DNA of 64,000 nt from Acidiferrobacteraceae bacterium (GCA_002724185.1 PBOB01000045.1:62001-126000), one strand, 5' to 3'; counted from the stretch's first letter, positions 38,125-47,250 are shown. Notes: generated from the letters alone by a model not told the origin. A program made the numbers and translations.

Positions 38125-38658
38125 AGGCTGGTAGTTTTCGGCCCCACGGACACGTTAGCCCCCTTAAAGCCACCAGTGTAACGTAAGAAGTCTAGTACTA
38201 GCTAATGTTTTTTATTGCTTAGAGTCCTAGGCGGTTTTAAGGTCGGCAAGCTCAATCCCACCAATGAGTGGGTTAAGAGTTAGCGATAAATTCCTTTGAG
38301 CCCTAGGATTTCATAGATGGCCTGGGAGCGAGGTCGATCTTTGTTTTCTCCTGTGAGCTACTGCGGGTGAATCGTGCCAACAAAAAAGGACATTTGGCCG
38401 ATAGCCATGCTGAATCTTAAATGCGTTGCAAAACCGATAAACAAAGCTCAACATAAGCTATACCTCGCACTCTTTAATCGACGTTGTTTGTTGACGACGG
38501 GAGATTTTCTTGAGAGATTTAGAAGTTCGGATTTTAAAAGGACCAATTTCCCATGTTTTGTATGGATGCTGTTGATGCTTAGACTAAGTCCAGGTGATCG
38601 CTGCATGTCAGAGTGGTAGATTCAAAATAGCTACGTACATCTTCGGACGGTAAATTTA
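38125..38658. other. 534-bp intergenic region, no confident gene
   Basis: Divergent gap between the SDR gene and the aminopropyltransferase-fold gene, which must hold both promoters. An 81-codon frame at 38374-38619 (GTG start) has no recognisable motif, no clear ribosome site and unremarkable composition; I do not call it. A weak dyad, CCCAC and GTGGG with a six-base loop, is at about 38258-38273. No RNA gene was recognised. Confidence 0.4.
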
Positions 38659-39405
38659 ATGGCATTACTGTGGTCTTGTTGCGAAAAAGATATTCTTTAC
38701 CAGGTTAGAAGTGCGGGTTCTAGTATACGACTTTATACTGACGGCGTACTGCACAGCCAGTTCAACCCCAAACAAGTTTTGACCGGAAGCATTTGGGATC
38801 TGTTATGGCTTCCACTATTCTTTTCGCCTGAGCCTCAAGTGGAACGAATACTGGTTTTAGGTACTGGTGCCGGAGCAGTAATCCGTCAACTACATATCTT
38901 GTTCGAGCCAAAGCAAATCGTCGCAATTGATAACAATCCTATTCATATAAAGATTGCACGGGAATATTTTGGAGTTGAAAAGGAAATGGCGTCTTTGCAT
39001 TTGGCTGATGCCACGGAATTTCTTCCTCGTTACCGTGGAACTCGATTTGATCTTATTATCGATGATCTATTTGTGTCAGGAGGCAATATTGCACGCCGAG
39101 CTGTTCCGTGCGGAGAAGCCTGGCTAAAGCAACTAGTCCGTCAGTTGCGAACAGACGGGATTTTGTGCATTAATTTTGCGGATCGCGAGGAATTTCAATT
39201 AGCACCATTTTTCTCATTGGTTGGGCAAGACCACCGTTTCGCCAATGCTTTTGAGCTAAGTTGCCCCAAAATCGAGAATATCGTGCTCGCACTTGTTTCA
39301 ACGGCGACAGACGCTGCGTCTTTAAGGGCACATTTACAGGGTACACCAGTATTATCGGGAATGCTGGCACGTGGGGCCCTGACTTACAGAGTAAGACCAA
39401 TATAA
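38659..39405 (+). CDS. Spermidine-synthase-fold SAM-binding protein
   Basis: A 248-aa Rossmann-fold protein of the polyamine aminopropyltransferase/methyltransferase group. The SAM-type motif is ILVLGTGAGAVIRQL, followed by VAIDNNPIHIKIAREYF, LHLADATEFL and the acidic loop FDLIIDDLFVSGG. It begins with a short N-terminal beta region (IRLYTDGVLHSQFNP). The characteristic second polyamine-binding acidic pair of true spermidine synthases is not evident, so it may be a methyltransferase-like paralogue. It is about 125 bp upstream of three thiol-redox genes on the same strand. Confidence 0.75.
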   Translation: MALLWSCCEKDILYQVRSAGSSIRLYTDGVLHSQFNPKQVLTGSIWDLLWLPLFFSPEPQVERILVLGTGAGAVIRQLHILFEPKQIVAIDNNPIHIKIAREYFGVEKEMASLHLADATEFLPRYRGTRFDLIIDDLFVSGGNIARRAVPCGEAWLKQLVRQLRTDGILCINFADREEFQLAPFFSLVGQDHRFANAFELSCPKIENIVLALVSTATDAASLRAHLQGTPVLSGMLARGALTYRVRPI

Positions 39406-39529
39406 TCTATATTTGTGACATGATTCTTTTTAGTGGTTACGTAGTCGATAGACGGGTACACTGCTCAGTTATGTAGATCGGCATCAAAATAACGTAAGAC
39501 TTAATGTGATTAGTTTGGACTATGACTTG

Positions 39530-40300
39530 ATGAAATCAAAACACGCTCTTTTTTGTGATTATTTCTTGAAGCACCTGTATGTGTTTCTATCTGTGGGTTT
39601 TATTCTGCTACTGCCTTTACAGATAGATGCTGATGATGAAATTCCCCAATTAGTATTGGAATCAGCGTCTGAGCTAATCCCTGGTTTGATGCCTGAAAAG
39701 ATAGAAGCAACGCCTATTAAGGAGTTGTATTTGGTTTCTTTCGGGTCACAGATAATTTATATCTCAACAGATGGACGTTACGTAGTTGCGGGAGATATGA
39801 TTGATACTAAGTCAGGTCGCAATCTCGCAGAAGAGGTTAGGAGCTTAACCCGGAGGAAGCTCATTGATGATTTAAGCGAGTCAGGGATGGTTGTTTTCAC
39901 GCCAGAGGCTGTTCGCAGCACTATTACAGTATTCACTGATATAACGTGTCCTTATTGCGTGAAGCTTCATAATGAGATAGAAGAATTACTCAAGGGGGGT
40001 GTCAAAGTTCGGTATCTTGGATATCCAAGAGCCGGCCTATCGTCTTCTGCAAACGATATCCTAGTTTCGGTGTGGTGCTCCACTGATCGAGGACAGGCTA
40101 TGACCAACGCTAAGGCTGGAAAGCGTATAGAGGAGCTAATTTGTGAGACGCCGATAGCTGCACACATGTTGACTGCAGAAAAAATGGGAGTTCGAGGAAC
40201 ACCTACAATTGTTCTGCAAAATGGAGAACTGATACCAGGTTATGTTCCATCGTCCGAGCTCATAGCACGCTCAAATGGTGTCGCCGATTCAGGTGGTTGA
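39530..40300 (+). CDS. dsbC: DsbC/DsbG-type thiol:disulfide interchange protein
   Basis: Periplasmic disulfide isomerase of about 256 aa from the ATG at 39530, which gives a basic start followed by a hydrophobic signal (FLSVGFILLLPLQ). A GTG at 39506 is also in frame. The N-terminal dimerisation domain is followed by a thioredoxin domain with TDITCPYCVKLH (C140 and C143), an xPYx centre where E. coli DsbC has CGYC. The cis-proline is in GVRGTPTIVLQNG, and a second Cys pair (C183, C205) matches the structural disulfide of DsbC. The following gene overlaps its end by 26 bp. Confidence 0.88.
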   Translation: MKSKHALFCDYFLKHLYVFLSVGFILLLPLQIDADDEIPQLVLESASELIPGLMPEKIEATPIKELYLVSFGSQIIYISTDGRYVVAGDMIDTKSGRNLAEEVRSLTRRKLIDDLSESGMVVFTPEAVRSTITVFTDITCPYCVKLHNEIEELLKGGVKVRYLGYPRAGLSSSANDILVSVWCSTDRGQAMTNAKAGKRIEELICETPIAAHMLTAEKMGVRGTPTIVLQNGELIPGYVPSSELIARSNGVADSGG

Positions 40301-40859
40301 GATACTCCCGGTGCGGTGGAATTATCGGATATTTGTTATTGGTTGCTTGCGAGCATATTTGTTAGTTTGTCTTTCCAGTTCACTAGCAGAGGCTGCTTCA
40401 CTGAATTCTAGTTTTCGGACTGTGCTTGGCGATAATGAAGCTCAGCCATTTCAACTAGAAAATATTGTGGGTGATGTTAGATCATTGACAGATTACCGTG
40501 GCTATTCGCTGATAGTTAATTTTTGGGCTACTTGGTGTAGTCCTTGTCTCGACGAGTTTCCAGCGTTGCAGGCATTCGTATCAGAGTTCGCTGATAGTGG
40601 CATAAAGCTGGTCGCAATTAATGTTGGTGAAGATGTTGTTACCATAGAAAAATTCTTGCAAAGTCTTGAAGGTACCGTGGAATTTGAGATATTGATGGAT
40701 CCTAATATGCGAGTTGTTGAGGCGTGGTCAGTCAAAGGCATACCAACCACTTATCTTATTAATAGAAAAGGTTTTTTAGTGGATGTAGCAGAAGGAGGTG
40801 TTGATTTCGGCAATCCTGAAATTAAATCTAGAATTCGTAAGGCGCTAGACATCTATTGA
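40275..40859 (+). CDS. TlpA-like periplasmic thioredoxin
   Basis: A 194-aa secreted or membrane-anchored thioredoxin-fold protein. A hydrophobic segment at about 19-37 is followed by SLAEAAS, a plausible signal cleavage. The active site is WATWCSPC (C88 and C91), with cis-proline in VKGIPTTYLINRKG. Family members reduce periplasmic disulfides, often for cytochrome c or oxidase maturation. The start overlaps the dsbC end by 26 bp, indicating translational coupling; a later start would remove the overlap but also part of the signal. Confidence 0.85.
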   Translation: MVSPIQVVEILPVRWNYRIFVIGCLRAYLLVCLSSSLAEAASLNSSFRTVLGDNEAQPFQLENIVGDVRSLTDYRGYSLIVNFWATWCSPCLDEFPALQAFVSEFADSGIKLVAINVGEDVVTIEKFLQSLEGTVEFEILMDPNMRVVEAWSVKGIPTTYLINRKGFLVDVAEGGVDFGNPEIKSRIRKALDIY

Positions 40860-40899
40860 GATTAGTATATACGCCTATTACGTCTATGATTAATATATT

Positions 40900-41427
40900 A
40901 TGTCCTTCGGCAGATATTTTGCTCCATTAGTTGTATTTCTAGGGTTAGTGGTTTTGCTGGTTGCGGGGCTCAGGCTTGATCCAAGAGAAATTCCGTCACC
41001 GCTAATTGGCCAGCAGGCTCCTGATTTTCTGCTTCCCCGACTGATGTCAAGCAGTTTTGAGGTCTCAACGTCAGAACTTCTAGGAGAGGTTTGGGTTTTG
41101 AATGTTTGGGCGTCTTGGTGCGCGGCGTGCAGGGAAGAACATCAGGTTTTGCACAATCTTGTTCAGGCAGTTCCAATAAGTTTGGTTGGTCTCAACTATA
41201 AAGACGAAAAACTTTCTGCAATATCTTGGTTAAAGAAATTCGGTAATCCTTATAATCAGATTGCTGTTGATGCGGATGGCATGGTTGGCATTGATTGGGG
41301 TGTCTACGGTGTCCCCGAGACATTTGTGATCGACGCGTCTGGAGTTGTTCGTTACAAGCACATTGGGCCTCTCAGCGATGCTGTCTTGCGCAAAGAGGTA
41401 TTACCATTACTTCAAAGATTGCTGTAA
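40900..41427 (+). CDS. DsbE/CcmG-type thiol:disulfide oxidoreductase
   Basis: A 175-aa protein with an N-terminal membrane anchor (about residues 8-23) and a periplasmic thioredoxin domain. LRLDPREIPSPLIGQQAPDF and NVWASWCAACREEH (C74 and C77) follow the cytochrome c maturation protein CcmG, as does GVYGVPETFVIDASG, with the family's cis-proline and Glu. CcmG normally sits inside a ccm operon between ccmF and ccmH; here it stands alone after two other thiol-redox genes, so it could be the cytochrome c enzyme or a paralogue. Confidence 0.85.
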   Translation: MSFGRYFAPLVVFLGLVVLLVAGLRLDPREIPSPLIGQQAPDFLLPRLMSSSFEVSTSELLGEVWVLNVWASWCAACREEHQVLHNLVQAVPISLVGLNYKDEKLSAISWLKKFGNPYNQIAVDADGMVGIDWGVYGVPETFVIDASGVVRYKHIGPLSDAVLRKEVLPLLQRLL

Positions 41428-41477
41428 AAAGCCGGCAAGGGCGACCATTTTCACCTTGAGAGCTTGAAGCGGTTTTG

Positions 41478-42353
41478 CTACACAATTTTTCGAAGATCAT
41501 ACTCAAGTATTCCTTCAGCCCCCTCTGCTCTGAGTTGGGGGATAAGGTCTCGGACTAGATGACCGTCGACAACAGTTTCTAAGGCTACCCATCCTGTGTC
41601 CGATAATTGGCTAACAGTGGGGGCATGCAAACTTGGCAACAAGTCGATAATAGAGTCCAATCTTGTGTGCGGGGCATTCATTTTGAGTGCCACTTTACGT
41701 CTTGCCTGTAGTGAAGCTTTGAGTAGTAGCGCAATTTGCTCAATTTTCGTTTTCTTCCATGGGTCGGTTAGCGCTTTCTTATTGCTAATTAGTCGGGTAT
41801 GGGTTTCAAGCAAATCGCAGACTATTCGTAGCCCGTGAGCCCGAATTGTGCTCCCGGTCTCAGTGATTTCAACGACAGCATCAACAAGACCTTCTACGGC
41901 TTTAGCCTCAGTAGCGCCCCAGGAAAATTCAACTTGGCATTCAATGTCACGTTCGGCCAAATAGCGACGGGTAAAACTAACCAATTCAGTAGCAATTGTC
42001 TTGCCTTGAAGGTCCTCTATTTTATCGATAGGGGAATTTTCGGGCACCACCAGCACCCAACGACATGGATTGTCGGAACTTTTTGAATACAGCAGATCGC
42101 ATACCTCTTCCACTGCAATTCCACTTTCCATAATCCAGTCAAGCCCGGTTAATCCAAGATCAAGACTTCCCTGACCTACATATAGTGGCATTTCCTGCGA
42201 GCGAACTAGTGCGCAAGAGATCTCAGGATCATTTATTCTGGGGAAATAGTTACGGGATTGCGAGCGAATATCCCAGCCCGCCTGCCTAAATAAGCTGATA
42301 GTGGCTTCTTCCAAGCTTCCTTTGGGAATTCCAAGTTTTAGCTGATTTTTCAT
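41478..42353 (-). CDS. hisG: ATP phosphoribosyltransferase, long form
   Basis: First enzyme of histidine synthesis, joining ATP and PRPP. The 291-aa length and the C-terminal ACT-like regulatory domain from about residue 225 (including LPSLHAPTVSQL and GWVALETVVDG) identify the long, histidine-feedback-inhibited HisG that does not need HisZ. The catalytic part has LGIPKGSLEEATI, YVGQGSLDLGLTGLDW and the PRPP loop in VEGLVDAVVEITETGSTIR. It is not in a his operon here. It converges with the CcmG-like gene. Confidence 0.95.
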   Translation of the reverse strand: MKNQLKLGIPKGSLEEATISLFRQAGWDIRSQSRNYFPRINDPEISCALVRSQEMPLYVGQGSLDLGLTGLDWIMESGIAVEEVCDLLYSKSSDNPCRWVLVVPENSPIDKIEDLQGKTIATELVSFTRRYLAERDIECQVEFSWGATEAKAVEGLVDAVVEITETGSTIRAHGLRIVCDLLETHTRLISNKKALTDPWKKTKIEQIALLLKASLQARRKVALKMNAPHTRLDSIIDLLPSLHAPTVSQLSDTGWVALETVVDGHLVRDLIPQLRAEGAEGILEYDLRKIV

Positions 42354-43098
42354 TTTGCTATATTGCCAAGGTCTAACTTATTGTCGTTTTTATAGTCATG
42401 TAGAGGGTCTAATTATCGCATAAGCTTCGCACGAGGTCGTGCCCATTAAGATCATTGGCATTATCTAGAATTTAAGCTGTAGCAGATTCCGATCGATTTG
42501 TATTCGCTGGATAAGGTGGGAACTATTTATTTTCGGAGATAAGGTTGAATGCAGACAAGCGTTTCTATTGCGGAAGATATGCTACACAAATTGACTATAG
42601 GTCATATTTTGATGCGAGTATTATTACCTCATTCTGAAATCCAAAGATTATGAGCGCCATTAACAAGGTGCCACGACTTTGGTATCTTGGTGTTCTACCG
42701 TGTTGCTAATTGAAGCACGTAAACAATTGATCTGAAAGTGTGAATGCGTTAAGTACGCCTTGCTCAGACTCGTATGCTAAGGAAGGATTTATACACACGG
42801 ATTGAATGTGCAGAAGCGTTCGATGGCGATGTTTTTGTTGATAAACTTAACTGGGATCCAGAAGCATCTAACTCTTTGAATAAAAAAGGTTAAATTAACT
42901 GCCTAAGAAATAGGCAATCAACAATATACTACCAAATGGTCCGGCCACATAACAAATCTCAAAGTTTTATGCACAAAGTTATCCACAGGTTGCTGTGGGA
43001 AACTCGGAACCTCTTTTACTGTCAATATGTTATCGCTACTCGTTACGAAACGACTCTCGTCTTTTCTTGTAAATTTAACTTATGTGAAGTGAAAGACC
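42354..43098. promoter_or_regulatory. 745-bp gene-free region between hisG and priA with DnaA boxes
   Basis: The longest gap in the window, between divergent hisG and priA. It contains three perfect TTATNCACA sites (listed separately), a 14-bp dyad GCACGA-GG-TCGTGC at 42429-42442, an AT-rich stretch around 42875-42950, and a TGCCTA/TAGGCA hairpin at 42900-42916. TTATCCACA is directly followed by an inverted CCACAG/CTGTGG pair. A 39-codon frame at 42774-42893 is noted under findings. The combination resembles a replication origin or a DnaA-controlled promoter. Confidence 0.5.
42789..42987 (+). promoter_or_regulatory. Cluster of three DnaA-box consensus sites
   Basis: TTATACACA at 42789-42797, TTATGCACA at 42967-42975 and TTATCCACA at 42979-42987 all match the TTATNCACA consensus exactly and face the same way. 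The last two start 12 bp apart. By simple counting about 0.02 such sites would be expected on both strands of a 745-bp region with even base composition. Function as origin or regulatory sites is inferred. Confidence 0.6.
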
Positions 43099-45318
43099 AT
43101 GACGACTGACAAGCTTAATACCGTTGTTCAAGTTGCCGTGCCGATTCGATTGCGAAAAGTTTTGGACTATCAGCTGCCTGAGGGGTATTCGTCATTGGCC
43201 GAAGGCACTAGAGTTCGCATCACTGTGAAGTTACGAGAAATGACAGGTATCGTAGTAGGTTCCAAGAAGTCAGAACTACCTGAGGAGGGGCTCATAAGGG
43301 TTGTCAGGGTTTTGGACGAATCGCCATGCATACCGCCATCATTGCTAAAACTTTTGAGATGGTCTTCATCATACTACCACCACCCGCTCGGAGAGGTCAT
43401 ACAGACAGCTTTACCAAGTATTCTGCGGGGCGATAGCAAGATCAAGCCAGATCTGCCGTTTAGATATTATCTGACGTCTAATGGTGCCGAAGCTCTAAAT
43501 GGCATCCCAAAGAATGCCACCAATCAGCGCTTGTTACTTACTGAGCTTTCTAAAGCAAGTCCAGATGGCCTTTCCTCGAGCACTTTATCTAAGTTGGCCC
43601 CATCTTCGTCTACCAAATTACTGCGTGATCGTGGGTGGATTAACGTTCGGGAAGATTCAAGGGATTTTCTGTACGTTGGGCAAGAGCAAGATAGTGCTGC
43701 GATAGCTTTGAATCAGTCACAGCGAAGCGCTGTTTCGGAGATAAGTGTCGCTTTGCAAAGATATCAGCCATTCTTGCTCCAGGGTGTTACTGGGAGTGGT
43801 AAAACTGAAATTTACCTGGAGTTGGCCACGAGGGTTATCAAAACAGGGTGTCAAGTGCTCTTGTTGGTGCCAGAGATTGCTCTCACACCGCAATTGATTG
43901 GGCGCTTTAAAAGAGGGCTTAATGGCAAGATCGCAGTTTTGCACTCCCGGCTTAGTAATAAGGACAGGCATATTGCTTGGTGGGCAGCTCGAGAGGGGAT
44001 AGCGGACGTAATACTGGGTACTAGATCTGCAGTTTTTGTACCATTGGCTCGCCCAGGGATGTACATAGTCGATGAAGAGCATGACTCGGCCTATAAGCAG
44101 CAGGAAGGATTTCGCTATAACGCTCGTGATTTAATTGTAAAGCGTGCTCAGCAGGATGACATTCCAGCTGTGCTCGGCTCGGCCACCCCGTCTTTGGAAT
44201 CAATGCAAAATGCAAAGATTGGACGCTACGGCCATCTAGTCCTGCGAGATCGTGCTCGGGGAGCTATGATGCCGAAGATCAGTTTATTGAATGTGAAACA
44301 GTTACCACTTACATTTGGTATTTCTTCGCCTGTTCTTGAGGCTTTACGCCTCAGACTAGATCGTGGCGAACAGAGTATCGTTTATATCAATCGCAGGGGT
44401 TTTGCACCTATTTTATGGTGTCCTAAATGCAACTGGCGCGCCCGTTGTTCTCGTTGTGATGTATATCTGACGCTACATCGGCCAAGCAATCAGTTGAGAT
44501 GTCACCACTGCGGTGCATCGAATAAACCATCCGAAAATTGCCCCGATTGCAAGCATATCTCGTTAAAAGCAGTTGGCCAGGGCACCCAAAGAGTCGAGGA
44601 AACGCTGCAGAAATATCTTCCATCTGCTCGAATTGTGCGGTTTGACAGCGATAGTATTGGGAAAGCAAATGTTTTAGCAGAACGCCTAGCTCAGGTTTTA
44701 GAGGGAAATGTCGATATTTTGGTAGGGACTCAACTGTTGGCCAAAGGCCACAATTTTCCAGCTGTTACTCTAGTCTGTATCGTTGACGCGGATAGCGGTC
44801 TCTACAGTTTTGATTTTCGTGCCGTCGAAAGGCTATATCAGACGCTAACCCAAGTCGCTGGCCGAGCTGGCCGAGCTAGTCGCTCTGGCCAGGTGCTTGT
44901 GCAGACTCAATATCCGGAAAATTCAGCGTTTTCACGACTTATGGAAAATGATTTTTCTGGATTTGTGGATTTTGAACTAAAGCAGCGGCAATTGGCGAAC
45001 TGTCCGCCATTTGTCCGGTTTGTACTACTCCGTGCGGAATCGGTCTCCTCTGATTCATCGATAAGATTCGTGACTGCCGCTGCACAATTAGGCCAGCAGA
45101 TACTCCGAAAACAATCATCGTCGATTCGACTTATGGATCCAGTGCCTTCACCAATGGAACGACGATCTGGAAGATACAGAGCCCAGTTGTTAGTTACCGG
45201 CTGCGTTGAAACTGCATTACATCGTTTTCTTGATAATTGGCTAAATGAGCTTGATAAGCTTGAGATAGGTCGCCGGGTACGTTGGTCTCTCGACGTTGAT
45301 CCACTCGATATTTATTAG
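43099..45318 (+). CDS. priA: Primosomal replication protein N' (PriA helicase)
   Basis: Restarts collapsed replication forks by loading the primosome. The 739-aa protein has the N-terminal 3' DNA-binding domain (QVAVPIRLRKVLDYQLPE), Walker A GVTGSGKTEIYLELA near residue 230, DEEHDSAYKQ, and the zinc-binding insertion CPKCNWRARCSRCDVYLTLH and CHHCG ... CPDCKH that contacts PriB and the fork. Helicase motifs V and VI (LVGTQLLAKGHNFP; QVAGRAGRASR) are intact. It functions together with RecBCD, also encoded here, in double-strand-break repair. No clear ribosome site; GTGAAGTGAAAG lies upstream. Confidence 0.97.
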   Translation: MTTDKLNTVVQVAVPIRLRKVLDYQLPEGYSSLAEGTRVRITVKLREMTGIVVGSKKSELPEEGLIRVVRVLDESPCIPPSLLKLLRWSSSYYHHPLGEVIQTALPSILRGDSKIKPDLPFRYYLTSNGAEALNGIPKNATNQRLLLTELSKASPDGLSSSTLSKLAPSSSTKLLRDRGWINVREDSRDFLYVGQEQDSAAIALNQSQRSAVSEISVALQRYQPFLLQGVTGSGKTEIYLELATRVIKTGCQVLLLVPEIALTPQLIGRFKRGLNGKIAVLHSRLSNKDRHIAWWAAREGIADVILGTRSAVFVPLARPGMYIVDEEHDSAYKQQEGFRYNARDLIVKRAQQDDIPAVLGSATPSLESMQNAKIGRYGHLVLRDRARGAMMPKISLLNVKQLPLTFGISSPVLEALRLRLDRGEQSIVYINRRGFAPILWCPKCNWRARCSRCDVYLTLHRPSNQLRCHHCGASNKPSENCPDCKHISLKAVGQGTQRVEETLQKYLPSARIVRFDSDSIGKANVLAERLAQVLEGNVDILVGTQLLAKGHNFPAVTLVCIVDADSGLYSFDFRAVERLYQTLTQVAGRAGRASRSGQVLVQTQYPENSAFSRLMENDFSGFVDFELKQRQLANCPPFVRFVLLRAESVSSDSSIRFVTAAAQLGQQILRKQSSSIRLMDPVPSPMERRSGRYRAQLLVTGCVETALHRFLDNWLNELDKLEIGRRVRWSLDVDPLDIY

Positions 45319-45363
45319 AAATTGGTAATAATTTAAAGACTTAGGCTGTTCTAGGGGGCTTAC

Positions 45364-46470
45364 TTAGGGTCGATGTGGTTGCGAGATATATGCCGAGGAC
45401 TGAAATTCATGCAATCTGCTTATAGCGCGCCGAAAGCCTTGATCCATCTTGTCTCCGTCATAGAGCTCTTCAGGCCGGCTCGCTGCTGATACTATCAAAT
45501 TGACCCGATGATCATAGAGTTCATCGATAAGTTCAACGAAGCGCCTAGTCTCATCATCATTGTGCGATCTTAAAATAGGGATATTAGTTAGAATGACCGT
45601 GTGATAAATCGACGAAATCGCAGCAAAGTCAACTTTTGAGTAGTAGCCTGCACAGATAACTTCAAAATCAAACCAAACAATACCAGATCCTTTACCTCTC
45701 ACACTGACTAATCTTCCGTTAATAGGTATTGTTGTTTCGAGGGCTCCAGATTCGCCGGAAATGTCCCAAAATAACTTAGCGATCTGATTTTCCACGACGC
45801 AATCATGGGGCACTAGGTATACACCTGCCCCATCATTTTTGGCAATACGGTGATCACGCCCCCCCGATAGTTGTAAAACCAACATATTATTTTTTATTAA
45901 TTCTATCGCTGGGGTGAAGCGCTGTCGGTGAAGGCCGTCTTGGTACAGTTCGTCAGGAGCCGTATTTGAGGTGATAACCATGATAACGTTATTCTTATTC
46001 AGAGCAGAAAGAAGGCGCTCGAAAATAACTGCATCCCCGATATCATTAATGGATAATTCATCTAGGCACAGAATGCGAAAATTTTTAGCAAGGGAGAGAG
46101 CAATTTCTTCCACTTTGTTGGTTTTTTGGTCGGGTTCTTTAAGCCGATCATGTATTCCGATCATAAACCTATGAAAATGCACACGTTTTTTTCCTTCAAA
46201 TGGCAACGATTCGTATAGTAGGTCCATTAAGTAGGTTTTTCCACGCCCTACACTGCCCCAAAGGTAGATGCTATTAATCTTTGTTTCTCTGGATTTAAGG
46301 GGGTGCGACCATCTTTGCCAGACTGATGCTGGCCTATGATTTTTATGGGCGTCTAAGAGATACCAGTAGAGCTGGTCTAGCTGCGGTAAAATCGCACTCT
46401 GGTACGGGTCGTCAAAAAAATTCCGAGTTTCGAGGTTTCGACGATGGGTAAGAGAGGGTAATTGGCTCAC
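45364..46470 (-). CDS. zapE: Cell division protein ZapE (AFG1-like ATPase)
   Basis: A 368-aa P-loop ATPase. Walker A is GSVGRGKT at 72-79 in IYLWGSVGRGKTYLMDL, followed by KRVHFHRFMIGIHDRL, Walker B ILCLDELSINDIGDAVIF and the sensor region MVITSNTAPDELYQDGLHRQ. Residues past 300 (IPILRSHNDDETRRFVELID) complete the family pattern. ZapE associates with the division ring under stress in E. coli, and its mitochondrial relative AFG1 handles oxidase subunits. It converges with priA. Confidence 0.94.
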   Translation of the reverse strand: MSQLPSLTHRRNLETRNFFDDPYQSAILPQLDQLYWYLLDAHKNHRPASVWQRWSHPLKSRETKINSIYLWGSVGRGKTYLMDLLYESLPFEGKKRVHFHRFMIGIHDRLKEPDQKTNKVEEIALSLAKNFRILCLDELSINDIGDAVIFERLLSALNKNNVIMVITSNTAPDELYQDGLHRQRFTPAIELIKNNMLVLQLSGGRDHRIAKNDGAGVYLVPHDCVVENQIAKLFWDISGESGALETTIPINGRLVSVRGKGSGIVWFDFEVICAGYYSKVDFAAISSIYHTVILTNIPILRSHNDDETRRFVELIDELYDHRVNLIVSAASRPEELYDGDKMDQGFRRAISRLHEFQSSAYISQPHRP

Positions 46471-46659
46471 AGTGGGAGGTTAACAGGGTTCAGCCCGATC
46501 GGACAGGCGCCGGTGATTGGTCGCTCGATGAGGTTTTACCAAAATGTGATAAGTAGCAGCTTTGTGGCTTAATTAGTAGCCGTCCGGTAGTAAGATATTC
46601 GGCATCACGCTTTTCTCAAAGTTGCGATTTCTGGATTAACATAATAGCTGGGTAGCAAT

Positions 46660-47250
46660 ATGAGTACGAGTGAAAAGAAGGCGCTGGATAACTTACCTCT
46701 GATAAAGCGCAAGAGAACGGTAGCTACAAGCCGACTTTTTAAGATTCAAGAACTGGATCTGCAGTTTTCTAATGGCCATGAGGCGAAATTTGAGAGATTG
46801 ACAGGCGGCATCCTTCATCCGGGCGAAACTAGTGGCGTGTTAGTTGTCCCGGTGACTTCAGATGATGAGATATTGCTTATTCGCGAATATGCTGCTGGTT
46901 TGGAGCGTTATGAACTTGGGTTTGTTAGAGGGAGGATTGAGGAAGATGAGTTACCTCAATCCGCAGCGGCGAGAGAGATGCAGGAGGAGATTGGCTTGAA
47001 TGCGAGGGAATTTTGTCACTTAGCGACCATTTCGTTGGCCCCCGCATACTCTCAGCACCGCACCTATATTTATTCTGCTTCTGATTTGTATGAAAGCCAC
47101 CTGGAAGGCGATGAACCCGAGCCTATTGAGCAACTTACTTGGAAGCTTAGTGATATAGATCAATTGCGGCGACGGGATGACTTTACGGCTGCTACATCTG
47201 TTTTAGCAACTTATTTGGTTTGCCAGGAATTTTCTGCTACAGATGGCTGA
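46660..47250 (+). CDS. nudE: ADP-sugar/ADP compounds hydrolase NudE
   Basis: Nudix hydrolase of 196 aa cleaving ADP-ribose, NADH and Ap3A-type compounds. The Nudix box is GRIEEDELPQSAAAREMQEE followed by IGLNA, preceded by the NudE-like FVRG. It overlaps the next gene, cysQ, by 8 bp; the nudE-cysQ pair is conserved in gammaproteobacteria and both enzymes clean up adenine nucleotide by-products. Confidence 0.93.
   Translation: MSTSEKKALDNLPLIKRKRTVATSRLFKIQELDLQFSNGHEAKFERLTGGILHPGETSGVLVVPVTSDDEILLIREYAAGLERYELGFVRGRIEEDELPQSAAAREMQEEIGLNAREFCHLATISLAPAYSQHRTYIYSASDLYESHLEGDEPEPIEQLTWKLSDIDQLRRRDDFTAATSVLATYLVCQEFSATDG

Noticed and set aside
38374-38619. 81-codon frame in the SDR/aminopropyltransferase gap
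   Set aside because: GTG start with no ribosome site, no motif, unusual Lys/Cys/Trp mix and no supporting context.
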